Part shown: positions 7,607-18,036 of the stretch, piece by piece | Numbering within the stretch: the first letter of the stretch is position 1 | How the letters are laid out: every line of letters starts with the position of its first letter | Assembly (NCBI GenBank): GCA_004144595.1 | Contig: SEEM01000008.1 | Location: forward strand, 31,129 to 95,128 | Direction: 5' to 3' | DNA: 64,000 nucleotides | Source of the DNA: Hyphomicrobiales bacterium | GTDB lineage: Bacteria > Pseudomonadota > Alphaproteobacteria > Rhizobiales > Beijerinckiaceae | Translations under genes and position numbers: made by a program | The notes under the pieces: generated by a model | What the model saw: the letters and a program-made list of their open reading frames with translations, nothing else | Told to the model about the DNA's origin: nothing | Databases searched by the model: none

Positions 7607-10015
7607 TCAGGCCGCTGCGGCGTGCCTGCGCTCGCCATGCTCCTCGCCCGCGTGGCCGTGCCGGAAGGTGAAGCGGCCGATATGTTCGGTCAGCGCCCGC
7701 GTCTGCTCGTCGGTCAGCGCCAGCGCGGCGTTAGTCTCCTCGACCAGCGCGGCATTCTGGTGCGCCATCGTGCCGATGCCGTCGATCTCGGTGTTGATCG
7801 CCGAGACGTCGCTCGCCTGGCTGCGGGCGGTCTGCGAGATGCCGTTCATCAGCCCGGTCAGTTCGTTCACCGAGGAGACGATCGACCCGAACATCGCCGA
7901 GGTCTCCTCGACCAGGCCGACGCCGACCTTGACGTCGCCATGCGCCGCCTCGACCAGCTTCTTGACGTCGTTCGAGGCATCGGCCGAGCGCTTGGCGAGG
8001 CTGCGCACCTCGGTCGCGACCACCGCGAACCCCTTGCCGGCGTCGCCGGCGCGGGCGGCCTCGACCGCGGCGTTGAGCGCCAGCAGATTGGTCTGGAAGG
8101 CGATCTCGTCGATCATCGCGATGACCTCGGAAATCTTGCTGGAGGACTGGCGGATGCGCTGCATCGCTTCCAGCGCCGAGGCCACGACTTTCTCGCCCTG
8201 CTGCGCCCGCTCCTCGGCTCCCTGCGCCATGCCGGTCGCCTGGGCCGCCTCGCTCGCGGTCTTCTTCACCGTGCCGGCGAAGGCGCCGAGCTGGTTGGTC
8301 GCCATAGAGACGGCGTTGCTCTCCTCGCTAGTACGCTCGGCCAGGTCGGTGACGCCGTCGAGGATCTCGCTGGTCGCGCTGCGGACGGCCGAAACCGTCT
8401 CGGCCAGGCGGGCGAGCGTGCTCTCGAACTCCTCGGCCAGCGCGTTTGTGCCGTCCTTGAGCTCGGCGAAGGCGCCCTGGTAAATCCCCTCGATCCGGGT
8501 CGAGAGATGCCCGGCCGACAGCTCCGCCAGCACGTCGCAGGTCTCGGACAGGCCGGCCTGGACCGTCTCCAGCAATGAGTTGACCGAACCGGCGAGTGCA
8601 TTGAGCTCGGGATCGGCAAACTGAGCCGCGACGCGCTGGGTGAAATCACCAGCCGCAGCGGCCGCAACGACGACGCCGAAGGCCTCGCCCAGCTCGCGCA
8701 TCATTTCGCGGCGCTGCTCCTGCGCCCGCGCCTCGTCCTCGACCTTGGCGAGCTCGGCGGCGCGCAGCGCCACGGCATTGTCGCGGAACAGAAGGACGCT
8801 CTTCGAGATATCCGAAATCTCGTCATTGCCCTTGGTGTCGACCACCGTCTCCAGCGCGCCGTCGGCAATCGCCCGCGTCGCGGCCCAGAGCCGGTTGAGG
8901 CGGCCCACGATCATCGGACGGACGAAGAGGAACGACAGGGCGAGCGCGACCAGCAGCGATGCGATGCCGATGCCCGCGAGCGTGTATTCGCTGCGCTCGA
9001 TCAGGGCCTGGGTGGAATCCCGCCCGGCAATCGCGCCACCGCGTGCGGTCGCTACGAGCTCGCCGACCTCGCGGCGGACCTTGTCCGCCGCCTGGTCGAG
9101 GTTCTTCAGCCCGGCAGCGATCGCGGCCTGTGTCGCGAGATCGCGCTCCCGGATGGCGACGAGACCGCCGGCGCCTTCACCGAGATCGGTCACGGCACTG
9201 ACCGCTTGTCCGCGCGCCGGATTGGCCTGGAGCATGTCCGCCGCCATCAGCAGGCCGCGGACCTGACCGAGCTGCGCCTTGAGGCGCGACTTGGCGATCT
9301 CGAGCTTCTCGGTGCTGTCCACCTGGGAGATTTCGCGCAGCAGGCCGACCGTCTCGCTGATCTGGAGCTGAAGCGACTGGGCCGTCTGAAGCGAAGAGAG
9401 ATCCTGGTCCAGAACCTTGGACAGGGCAGCATCGAATTCGGCGCCGGTGAGCTGGGCTGCGCTGGTGATGTTCATCTTGACGTTGAACTGGGCGTCAGCC
9501 GTCTCGAAATCGGCCATGGCGCTGAAGCCGTCGCGGGCCTTGGACAGGGCGGTCAGCGCGGTCGCGGTGTCGGCGGCGTTGCGCAGCCGCTCGCCCGTCA
9601 GGTCGTTGATGTCGTTGATCTGGCGGGCAAGATCGTCGATCGCCGATTGCGGCTTGGACTTGTCGACCTTGCCCTGCTCGGCGATGCGCCGCAGCAGCTC
9701 CAGCTGGCGCGCCTCGACGCCGTCGAGATCGCCGGTCAGGGCCGCGCGCTGCTGGAGGGTCGAGACTTCGCTGAAGCGGGCGGCCAGCGCGGTCGACTGC
9801 GTCGCGGCCTGCGAGAGCTCGAGGGCGAGTTCGACCACGGGCATCTTCTGCCCGACCAGATCGTCCACCGTCTGGTCGACGCTGTTATAGGAGAACCAGG
9901 CGACCGAAGACGAGACGATGGTCAGGGCCGTCATCACGCCGAGAGCGGCGTAGATCCGAGGCGCGATGCCGATCCGCAACGGCTTGCCCTCACGCACGGG
10001 CTTGGCTTTCGTCAT
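7607..10015 (-). CDS. Methyl-accepting chemotaxis protein
   Basis: About 802 residues from the ATG at 10015, which has GGAG nine bases upstream; the ribosome site rules out the earlier GTG at 10036. Layout: cytoplasmic N-tail and first membrane helix ([18 protein letters not shown]). A long, helical, roughly 300-residue periplasmic sensor with no recognisable PAS or Cache motif follows. Next come a second helix ([16 protein letters not shown]) and a HAMP domain ([11 protein letters not shown]...). The methyl-accepting signalling coiled coil has the conserved tip [20 protein letters not shown] and [20 protein letters not shown]. There is no CheR-binding pentapeptide at the C-terminus. The protein signals to CheA/CheW. 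The ligand is unknown, and a CtrA-type box lies upstream. Confidence 0.93.
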   Translation of the reverse strand: MTKAKPVREGKPLRIGIAPRIYAALGVMTALTIVSSSVAWFSYNSVDQTVDDLVGQKMPVVELALELSQAATQSTALAARFSEVSTLQQRAALTGDLDGVEARQLELLRRIAEQGKVDKSKPQSAIDDLARQINDINDLTGERLRNAADTATALTALSKARDGFSAMADFETADAQFNVKMNITSAAQLTGAEFDAALSKVLDQDLSSLQTAQSLQLQISETVGLLREISQVDSTEKLEIAKSRLKAQLGQVRGLLMAADMLQANPARGQAVSAVTDLGEGAGGLVAIRERDLATQAAIAAGLKNLDQAADKVRREVGELVATARGGAIAGRDSTQALIERSEYTLAGIGIASLLVALALSFLFVRPMIVGRLNRLWAATRAIADGALETVVDTKGNDEISDISKSVLLFRDNAVALRAAELAKVEDEARAQEQRREMMRELGEAFGVVVAAAAAGDFTQRVAAQFADPELNALAGSVNSLLETVQAGLSETCDVLAELSAGHLSTRIEGIYQGAFAELKDGTNALAEEFESTLARLAETVSAVRSATSEILDGVTDLAERTSEESNAVSMATNQLGAFAGTVKKTASEAAQATGMAQGAEERAQQGEKVVASALEAMQRIRQSSSKISEVIAMIDEIAFQTNLLALNAAVEAARAGDAGKGFAVVATEVRSLAKRSADASNDVKKLVEAAHGDVKVGVGLVEETSAMFGSIVSSVNELTGLMNGISQTARSQASDVSAINTEIDGIGTMAHQNAALVEETNAALALTDEQTRALTEHIGRFTFRHGHAGEEHGERRHAAAA

Positions 10016-10246
10016 GAAGTCGTACTCCGGATACACGCAACGCTGGAGAGGAGTTCGGAAAACAGGAAGAACGACCCGCTCAGGCTAACCCTGAGCCGGC
10101 CCTGATCATCCGGCAGACGCGGGAATCCCCTCCCTCCCCTGGCGTGCAAGCCAGGCGGATAGATCCGCATGCGGCGTCGAAAGGCCATGGAAGTCCCCTG
10201 GCCGGGGCATATCCCCGGTCTGGAGCGCAGCATCGTCCAAATGCGC

Positions 10247-10261
10247 TTAAAGAACGCTTAA
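10247..10261. promoter_or_regulatory. CtrA-type box TTAA-N7-TTAA
   Basis: TTAA at 10247-10250 and at 10258-10261 are separated by exactly seven bases, the spacing of the full CtrA recognition site in alphaproteobacteria. It lies about 230 bases upstream of the chemoreceptor start. CtrA is a known regulator of motility and chemotaxis genes in this class. Three GANTC sites follow within 40 bases. Confidence 0.55.
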
Positions 10262-10265
10262 AGTG

Positions 10266-10300
10266 GATTCTTTTGAATCACTCCTCCAAGAGGGTGATTC
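10266..10300. promoter_or_regulatory. Cluster of three GANTC (CcrM) sites with an 8-bp dyad
   Basis: GATTC 10266, GAATC 10275 and GATTC 10296 fall within 35 bases. The last two sit in mirrored arms TGAATCAC (10274-10281) and GTGATTCA (10294-10301), with CCTC/GAGG inside. GANTC is the target of the cell-cycle methylase CcrM. The 414-base gap 10016-10429 holds no gene besides these sites. Confidence 0.5.
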
Positions 10301-10429
10301 ACCTGACGTTAGAGGAGGTTAAGCCCGGTTAATCTTCGAGCTTCTGGCATCGGCGCGACCGATGGCGCGTGGTGTTCGGAATAAGCAGGTGCGAGGGCGA
10401 AATCCCGCATATCGGACGCGATAGGACAG

Positions 10430-10837
10430 TCAGCCCGACGCCTTCGGCACCGGGCGCGGGCGCCCCTCCTCGTCGATCGCGACGAAGGTGAAAGTGGCCT
10501 GGGTGACCTTCTCGTGCAGCGTCGTGCGGAAGCGCTTGGCCCAGGCCTCGACATGGATCTTCATCGAGGTGCGCCCGACGGATTCGATCTCGGTATAGAC
10601 CGAGAGCACGTCGCCGACCTTGACCGGCCGGAAGAAGGTCATCGCGTCGACGGCAATCGTGACGACGCGCCCCTGCGCCTGGTCGACGCCCGCGATGCCG
10701 CCGGCCTGGTCCATCCGCGACATCACCCAGCCGCCGAAGATGTCGCCATTGGCATTGGTATCGCCGGGCATGGCGATCGTGCGCACGGTCAGCGTCCCGC
10801 GCGGGGCTTCGTCGGGTCCGTCAGGGGCAGGGCTCAT
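10430..10837 (-). CDS. Acyl-CoA thioesterase, YciA-type hot-dog fold
   Basis: About 135 residues, a single hot-dog domain typical of YciA-class thioesterases that hydrolyse acyl-CoAs in the cytoplasm. Visible family features are the opening TIAMPGDTNANGDIFGGWVM with the catalytic Asp/Gly region, DAMTFFRPVKVGDVLSVYTE and TFTFVAIDEEGRPRPVP. The ATG at 10837 is preferred over the one at 10843, because AAGGA stands six bases before it. The gene is followed by the cell-cycle-type regulatory region of the chemoreceptor. An MFS gene lies behind it downstream of a gap with no visible terminator. Substrate range cannot be read from the sequence. Confidence 0.9.
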   Translation of the reverse strand: MSPAPDGPDEAPRGTLTVRTIAMPGDTNANGDIFGGWVMSRMDQAGGIAGVDQAQGRVVTIAVDAMTFFRPVKVGDVLSVYTEIESVGRTSMKIHVEAWAKRFRTTLHEKVTQATFTFVAIDEEGRPRPVPKASG

Positions 10838-10934
10838 GGGCATCCTTCAGGCAGGCAGGGGAATCCGCTCGCCCGATGATGCTGGCGCTACGGCAGCCGC
10901 GCAAGCGGCACTGCTTCCGAAACCTGCGGCCTGG

Positions 10935-12170
10935 TCATCCCGCGACCTGAAGTGGCGACATCGAACGCCGCGCCCGCAGCATCAGCCAGCAGACGATGCT
11001 CAGATTGACCAGATTCCAGGCGAGCCCGTTGAGGAAAGCCATCCGGTACGAACTGAAATAGTCGAAGATCACGCCGGAGAGATAACCGCCGAAGGCCATC
11101 CCGAGCACGGTCACCGACATCACCAGGCCGATCCGGATACCCGCCTGCTTGGCCGGGAGGTACTCACGGATGACGACGGCATACATCGGCACGATGCCGC
11201 CCTGGAACAGGCCGAAGATGCCGCTGACGACATAGAGCGACTGCAACCCGTCGAACCAGAGATAGAGGAACAGCGCCACGCCCTGCATCAGCGAGCCCAG
11301 CGCCAGCGTCGCCGCGCCGCCGATCCGGTCCGAGACGAAGCCCGATCCGATGCGGCTGACGATGCCGAGCAGCATCATCAGCGAGAGCATCTCGGCGCCG
11401 CGCGCGACCCCGTAACCGAGATCCCCGCAATAGGCGACGATATGCACCTGCGGCATCGCCATGGCGACACAGCAGGCAAAGCCCGCGACGCAGAGCAGGA
11501 GTTGAAGCTGGCCGGCGCTGAGGCCGAGATCGCCACGTGCACCCGCGCTGCTCGCCTCGGCTGCGGCCATGGTCGCGGCCGTCGGCTGGCGCCGGAAGAA
11601 CGGCGCAAGCGGCAGCAGCACCACCAGCGTGACGATGGCGATGCCGAAATGGGTGGCGCGCCAGCCATGGTTGGCCACGCCCCAGGTGATGACCTGCGGC
11701 CAGAACACGCCGGCCAGATAGCTGCCGGAAGCGCCGCAGACCACCGCAAGGCCACGATGCCGGCGGAACCAGTGCGACAGGTCTGAGATCAGCGGCGAGA
11801 AGCCGGCGGCGCTGCCCATGCCGATCAAGAGCCCGTGCGCCAGCGCGAACTGCCAGAGCGAATGTGACATAGCCGCAGCGGAATAGCCGGCCGCGAGCAG
11901 GAAAGCGCCCATGACGATCGGCACCATGATGCCGTAGCGATCAGCGACCCGGCCCATGATGATGTTGCCCGCACCGAAACCGAGCATGGCGAAGGTATAC
12001 GGCAGCGAGGCTCCGGCCCGCAGCGTATCGAACTCGCCCTGCATCGCTGGCAGCACGACGACGACCGACCACGAGCCGACGCAGGCGATCGTGCCGACCA
12101 GCAGCGCGACGGCTAGCCGGAGCCAGGCATAGGAGGAATCGGGTTGGTAGCGGTCGGCGTCCTGGGACAT
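10935..12170 (-). CDS. MFS transporter (monocarboxylate/OFA-like)
   Basis: About 411 residues with twelve predicted membrane segments. The loop 2-3 signature of the major facilitator superfamily appears as GRVADRYGIMVP. The arrangement (RGLAVVCGASGSYLAGVFWP in the fourth/fifth helix, GFVSDRIGG in the second half) resembles the oxalate/formate and monocarboxylate group. The ATG at 12170 gives the usual short N-tail, and the longer open frame upstream is antisense or non-coding. The carrier acts in the inner membrane by proton or anion coupling. The substrate is unknown and the adjacent genes do not help. Confidence 0.85.
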   Translation of the reverse strand: MSQDADRYQPDSSYAWLRLAVALLVGTIACVGSWSVVVVLPAMQGEFDTLRAGASLPYTFAMLGFGAGNIIMGRVADRYGIMVPIVMGAFLLAAGYSAAAMSHSLWQFALAHGLLIGMGSAAGFSPLISDLSHWFRRHRGLAVVCGASGSYLAGVFWPQVITWGVANHGWRATHFGIAIVTLVVLLPLAPFFRRQPTAATMAAAEASSAGARGDLGLSAGQLQLLLCVAGFACCVAMAMPQVHIVAYCGDLGYGVARGAEMLSLMMLLGIVSRIGSGFVSDRIGGAATLALGSLMQGVALFLYLWFDGLQSLYVVSGIFGLFQGGIVPMYAVVIREYLPAKQAGIRIGLVMSVTVLGMAFGGYLSGVIFDYFSSYRMAFLNGLAWNLVNLSIVCWLMLRARRSMSPLQVAG

Positions 12171-12295
12171 GTTTCCTCGGCGGCCACGCCTTCGTCGGTG
12201 GCTCTTCTCCGAGGCAGCTTTAGCGACTGGAATCGCCCGGGCAAGCGCGCCGAAGACAGGGCGGACACGCGATCGCGGCGGGCCGACAATACGAA

Positions 12296-12323
12296 GCATC
12301 CGCGGCCGATGGACCGCGGATGC
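12296..12323. terminator. 10-bp hairpin between the PfpI-like gene and the MFS gene
   Basis: GCATCCGCGG (12296-12305) and CCGCGGATGC (12314-12323) form a perfect stem. A T-run (GATTTT) follows on the plus strand only, so its use as terminator of the minus-strand PfpI-like gene is weakly supported. A GA-rich run lies at 12330-12353. Confidence 0.4.
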
Positions 12324-12358
12324 GATTTTCAGAGGGAGAGAGAGAGCGAGAGTTGCCG

Positions 12359-12919
12359 TCAGGCGGCACGGCGCTCGTGGCGACCTTCCTTCACTTCCTC
12401 GATGATCTTGGCGACGAAAGCCGGCAGGTCGTCGGGTTTGCGCGAGGTCACGACGCCCTTGTCGGTGACGACCTCGCTGTCCTCCCAGGTCGCACCGGCA
12501 TTGATCAGATCCTGCCTGATCGTCTTGTAGGAAGTGACCTTCCGTCCCTTCGCGATACCGGTATCGATCAGAAGCCACGGACCGTGGCATACGGCAGCGA
12601 CCACCTTGCCCTGGTCGTAGAAGGTCTTGATCAGGCTGAGCGCCTTGTCGTTGCCGCGCAGCGTGTCGGGATTCATCTGCCCGCCCGGCAGCACGATGGC
12701 GTCGTAATCATCGGCCCTTACCTGGTCGAGCGTCCGGTCGACCGTGACCGGCCGGCCCCAGTCCTTGCCCTGCCAGCCCTTGATCTCGCCGGCTTCCGGC
12801 GAAACGATCTCGACGGTCGCACCCGCCTTCTGCAAGGCCGCATGCGGCACGTCGAGCTCGGATTGCTCGAACCCATGCGTGGCGAGGATGAGAATTTTCT
12901 TTCCGGCCAGATCGGTCAT
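12359..12919 (-). CDS. DJ-1/PfpI-family type 1 glutamine amidotransferase-like protein
   Basis: A 186-residue single-domain protein. The nucleophile elbow AAVCHGPWLLID contains the conserved Cys-His pair, the Glu of the triad is in ATHGFEQSEL, and DYDAIVLPGGQMNPD matches the family core. Members act as proteases/chaperones or deglycases under stress (PfpI, YhbO); the reaction of this one is not provable from sequence. A good AGGAGACC ribosome site precedes the ATG. The gene stands alone between a hairpin and the HlyU gene, with 80 bases to the latter. Confidence 0.9.
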   Translation of the reverse strand: MTDLAGKKILILATHGFEQSELDVPHAALQKAGATVEIVSPEAGEIKGWQGKDWGRPVTVDRTLDQVRADDYDAIVLPGGQMNPDTLRGNDKALSLIKTFYDQGKVVAAVCHGPWLLIDTGIAKGRKVTSYKTIRQDLINAGATWEDSEVVTDKGVVTSRKPDDLPAFVAKIIEEVKEGRHERRAA

Positions 12920-12999
12920 CGTGGTCTCCTGATCGTTGGGGGTATGATCAGGAAACCGCCGGGCCGCTGAACCGTTCCCGGGAAAACGCAGGCGGCCGC

Positions 13000-13287
13000 T
13001 CAGCGGAAGACGCGGTCGCCTTCCGTGTCGACGATCTGCTGGCCCTTCACCAAGGCGAAATCGGCAGCCTCCGCCTGCCCCGGGAAACGGTCGGCCCGGA
13101 TGAAGCGATGGCTCTTCGTCTCGCCGTCGACAACCTTCTCGATGACGCCGCAGAGCTGATACTGGCCGGCTTCCTGATAGGGCGTGGCGTGAATGGTGAA
13201 GCCGTTATGCTCGATGCTCTTGACCGGCCCGGCGGGCTTCTCCTCGGCCGGCTTACGTCCGCCGAACAGCGATTTCAGGAAAGACAT
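13000..13287 (-). CDS. hlyU: HlyU-family protein
   Basis: A 95-residue protein with the HlyU-family pattern. It starts MSFLKSLFGG, then a charged linker, then HNGFTIHATPYQEAGQYQLC, HRFIRADRF and AADFALVKGQQIVD. The family is named after the Vibrio haemolysin activator, but the alphaproteobacterial group is a different short beta-rich protein whose function is not established. No DNA-binding helix-turn-helix is visible, so a transcription role should not be assumed. The 249 bases downstream of its start up to 13536 hold no gene, apart from a degenerate 14-base tandem duplication at 13370-13397. Confidence 0.8.
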   Translation of the reverse strand: MSFLKSLFGGRKPAEEKPAGPVKSIEHNGFTIHATPYQEAGQYQLCGVIEKVVDGETKSHRFIRADRFPGQAEAADFALVKGQQIVDTEGDRVFR

Positions 13288-13536
13288 GGCGTGCGCTCCT
13301 CGAACCGGGCGTCAGGGCTATGCCGGACAAGTAGCCCCGACAGCCCGCGCTGCCAACCTGCGAGCACGCCAGAAATCACTCGGCAGAAATCGCTTGGCAG
13401 CCGCCGCAGCTTTCCTTATGCAGCCGCGATCGGGCTTCGGTTCCGTTCGTAAGCGTCTCACGTCAGGCAACGCATCCCTTCGGCGCAAAGCCGTACCGGA
13501 TGCGTCCGAACGGCCTGTCCTTGCGAAAGCCTGCCC

Positions 13537-13788
13537 ATGACCAGTTCGACCTACCCTCGCCTCCCCGCCCGCTACGCCGGCGTGGTGATGCCGTTTTTCC
13601 TGTCCGTGCTGATGACCTTCGTCGTCTCAGGCATATCGACCCTGAAGGCGCTCGGTCCGACCGCCGTGTTCCTCCAGACCTGGCCTGCCTCCTGGGCCCT
13701 GTCCTGGATCGTCGCCTTCCCGACGCTGCTGCTGGTTCTGCCGGTCGTCCGGCGCCTGGTCGCGCTCGTGGTGGCCCCGCCCGCCTGA
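13537..13788 (+). CDS. DUF2798 small membrane protein
   Basis: An 83-residue protein with two membrane helices: one around YAGVVMPFFLSVLMTFVVSG and one around WALSWIVAFPTLLLVLPVVR. It matches the length and layout of DUF2798 proteins, whose function is unknown. It ends 4 bases before the convergent YjbQ gene. No strong ribosome site is visible; GCCTGCCC precedes the ATG. Confidence 0.75.
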   Translation: MTSSTYPRLPARYAGVVMPFFLSVLMTFVVSGISTLKALGPTAVFLQTWPASWALSWIVAFPTLLLVLPVVRRLVALVVAPPA

Positions 13789-13792
13789 CTCG

Positions 13793-14218
13793 TCACGCGG
13801 AGAGGTGGAGAGCGACCTCGCGCCGATGCGGCCTCTGGCGGTGCTCGAACAGATAGATGCCCTGCCAGGTACCGAGCGCGAGGCGCCCGCCCATTACCGG
13901 AACGGCCAGCGAAACCGGCGTCAGCGCCGCCTTGATATGGGCGGGCATGTCGTCCGGTCCCTCGTCGCGATGGACGAGATAGGCCATCGCCGGATCATCC
14001 GCGGACGGCACCAGACGACGGAAAAAGGCGTCGAGATCGCGTCGCACATCCGGGTCGGCATTCTCCTGGATCAGGAGCGAGCAGGAGGTATGGCGCACGA
14101 ACAGGGTCAGCAAACCGCTCGTCTCGCCGCTCTCCTTCACGAAGGAGACGGCGCGGTCGGTGAACTCATAGAGCCCCGGCCCACGCGTCTCGACGCTCAG
14201 GATCGTCTGCCGCGCCAT
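13793..14218 (-). CDS. YjbQ/UPF0047 family protein
   Basis: About 141 residues. The conserved core LLTLFVRHTSCSLLIQENAD, DPDVRRDLDAFF, YLVHRDEGPDDMPAHIKAAL and LGTWQGIYLFEHR is the YjbQ family signature. Its conserved histidines form a metal-like pocket. A thiamine-phosphate-synthase-like activity has been reported for the family, but the physiological role is unsettled. Its ATG shares one base with the TGA of the upstream LysE gene (TGATG). The two genes are therefore probably translated together from one mRNA. Confidence 0.88.
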   Translation of the reverse strand: MARQTILSVETRGPGLYEFTDRAVSFVKESGETSGLLTLFVRHTSCSLLIQENADPDVRRDLDAFFRRLVPSADDPAMAYLVHRDEGPDDMPAHIKAALTPVSLAVPVMGGRLALGTWQGIYLFEHRQRPHRREVALHLSA

Positions 14219-14829
14219 CAGCGCTCGGTCAGCGCGAGCTTGGCGCCGAGCGCGACGAAGGCAGCCGCGAAACTGCGCCTGAGCCACGCCATCACCGCCG
14301 GGCGGCCGATGACCTTGTCTCGCATCGCCGCGGCGAAGAGCCCGTAGAGCGCGAAGACGATGAAGGTCATCGCCATGAACACGCCGGAGAGCTCCAGCAT
14401 CTGCGCCATGGGGCTCGCCTCGTCGTCCACGATGAACTGCGGCAGGAAGGCGACGAAGAAGATCGAGAGCTTGGGGTTGAGCAGGTTGAGCGCCAGCCCG
14501 TCGCGCAGCACCAACCAGGCCGAGCGCGCATCCGCCTTGGTCTCGACCTTGAGCGCACCATGCTCCCGGAGCGTCTGCCAGGCCATGTAGAGCAGATAGG
14601 CGACGCCGGCATATTTCACGATGGCGAAGGCGAGCGCGCTGGCATGCAGCAGCGCCGCGATCCCCATCATCGCCGCGATCAGATGCGGCACGATTCCAAT
14701 CGTGCAGGCGACGGCCGCCAGCACGCTCGCCCGCGAGCCGCGCGTCAGCCCGGCGGCGATGGTGTAGATCGCCCCCGTTCCGGGCGAGGCGACAATGATC
14801 AGGGATGTCAGCAGGAATTCGGGGGACAT
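14218..14829 (-). CDS. LysE-family amino-acid exporter
   Basis: About 203 residues with six hydrophobic segments. The family start is plain: MSPEFLLTSLIIVASPGTGA (normally PGP, here PGT). Later segments include GLALNLLNPKLSIFFVAFLP, the conserved central NPK motif. These exporters remove amino acids or their analogues across the inner membrane. The gene is divergent from the ArsR-SRPBCC pair, with a 20-bp perfect palindrome between them, and overlaps yjbQ downstream by one base. Regulation by the ArsR protein is plausible. The start at 14829 is set by the family N-terminus. Confidence 0.88.
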   Translation of the reverse strand: MSPEFLLTSLIIVASPGTGAIYTIAAGLTRGSRASVLAAVACTIGIVPHLIAAMMGIAALLHASALAFAIVKYAGVAYLLYMAWQTLREHGALKVETKADARSAWLVLRDGLALNLLNPKLSIFFVAFLPQFIVDDEASPMAQMLELSGVFMAMTFIVFALYGLFAAAMRDKVIGRPAVMAWLRRSFAAAFVALGAKLALTER

Positions 14830-14902
14830 GGGCGCCTCCAGAAGCTTGAGGGGATGAAGCCCTCTCCAGCGGCCAAGATCAAGGTCCCGCGACGTCCTCA
14901 AA

Positions 14903-14922
14903 ACTTAGGCATTGACCTAAGT
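14903..14922. promoter_or_regulatory. Perfect palindrome, probable ArsR operator
   Basis: ACTTAGG-CATTGA-CCTAAGT: 7-bp perfect arms with a 6-base centre. It covers a TTGACC hexamer (14912-14917), with TTATCG 17 bases further, ending just before the ArsR start codon. Position and symmetry suit autorepression by the ArsR protein encoded at 14947. Confidence 0.65.
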
Positions 14923-14946
14923 ATCCCTGCCACGTTATCGAAAGTC

Positions 14947-15291
14947 ATGGCCGCCCCCCAGCTTGCCCTCGACGACACCTTCCGCGCGCTGTCCGATCCG
15001 ACGCGGCGCGCGGTGGTCCAGGCTCTCGGCCGCGGGCCGGCCTCGGTCAGCGAATTGGCAAAGCCCTTCGAGATGGCGCTGCCGAGCTTCCTCCAACATC
15101 TGAAGGTGCTGGAGGATTGCGGCCTCGTCGCCACCCGCAAGACCGGGCGCGTGCGCACCTGCACATTGCGGGCGGAACCGCTTGCCGCGGCCGAACACTG
15201 GCTGGAGGCGCAACGAACGCTCTGGACCAAACGCCTGGATCAGCTCGACCGGCTGGTGCTGCAACTGAAACATCAGGAGGACAACGGATGA
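14947..15291 (+). CDS. ArsR-family winged-helix regulator
   Basis: 114 residues. The core LALDDTFRALSDPTRRAVVQ and SVSELAKPFEMALPSFLQHLK, then KVLEDCGLVATRKTGRVRT, is the ArsR winged helix. No cysteine metal site is present in the recognition helix, matching the non-metal ArsR group that is paired with SRPBCC proteins. The gene overlaps the next one by ATGA (15288-15291). The promoter hexamers end so close to the ATG that the transcript may be nearly leaderless. The upstream perfect palindrome is the likely operator. Confidence 0.9.
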   Translation: MAAPQLALDDTFRALSDPTRRAVVQALGRGPASVSELAKPFEMALPSFLQHLKVLEDCGLVATRKTGRVRTCTLRAEPLAAAEHWLEAQRTLWTKRLDQLDRLVLQLKHQEDNG

Positions 15292-15770
15292 CCGATATGC
15301 ATGCGACCGCCTTCGACCCGGCGCTCGACCTCGAATTACGGCGCGAGACAGACGTTCCACCCCGCCTGGTCTGGCGTGCCTGGACCGAGCCGAAGTTGCT
15401 GATGCAGTGGTTCACCCCCGCGCCCTGGAAGACGACTGCCTGCGAACTCGACCTGCGCCCCGGCGGCAAGTTCCATACGGTGATGGAAGGACCGAACGGC
15501 GAGAAGCACGACAACAACGGTTGCGTTCTGGCGGTGGTGCCGGAAACCTTCCTGCTCTTCACCGATGCGCTAGGCCCGGGCTTCCGCCCGATCGAAGGAG
15601 GCTTCATGACGGCATCGGTGACGATCCAGCCGACCGCGACCGGCACGCTCTACATCGCCCGCGCCTATCACAAGGATGCCGCCGGCAAGCAGCAGCACGA
15701 GGACATGGGGTTCCATAACGGCTGGGGCGCAGCCTGGGAGCAACTGGTGGCGCTGGCGCGCACGCTCTGA
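15288..15770 (+). CDS. SRPBCC (AHSA1-like) domain protein
   Basis: 160 residues, one START-like SRPBCC domain. It shows the usual ERETDVPPRLVWRAWTEPKL-type opening, then LMQWFTPAPWKT, LDLRPGGKFHTVMEGPNGEK and a C-terminal helix GFHNGWGAAWEQLVALA. These proteins bind hydrophobic ligands; nothing specifies the ligand here. The gene is translationally coupled to the ArsR gene by a 4-base overlap, with CAGGAGG ahead of its ATG. This pairing is recurrent in many bacteria. A strong hairpin terminator follows. Confidence 0.88.
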   Translation: MTDMHATAFDPALDLELRRETDVPPRLVWRAWTEPKLLMQWFTPAPWKTTACELDLRPGGKFHTVMEGPNGEKHDNNGCVLAVVPETFLLFTDALGPGFRPIEGGFMTASVTIQPTATGTLYIARAYHKDAAGKQQHEDMGFHNGWGAAWEQLVALARTL

Positions 15771-15796
15771 ATTGTCGGAAATTCGCTCGGGGAACG

Positions 15797-15826
15797 AAGA
15801 AGGGCGCCGTTGGCGCCCTTCTTTTT
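15797..15826 (+). terminator. Intrinsic terminator after the ArsR-SRPBCC operon
   Basis: AAGAAGGGCGCC (15797-15808), loop GTT, GGCGCCCTTCTT (15812-15823) and a T-run to 15826. It ends 5 bases before the convergent rpoD stop and may also serve rpoD, although the minus-strand T-run is poorer. Confidence 0.9.
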
Positions 15827-15830
15827 GAGG

Positions 15831-17843
<2,013 letters not shown>

Positions 17844-18036
17844 TCAGCGCTCCGCACTCGCGCCGGCCATGACCGAGAAAGCCATATACCGACGCATAAA
17901 AGGGCGGCGCGACCGCAGGTCCGGCGCGCTCACCCACCCAAATCCAGTTGCAGATGGCACCAGACGTCGTTGACGAATCGTGAACCACCCGACAGCTTGC
18001 GCGCACTTAGACCCGCTTCCACCCTTCGCTGGGCAA

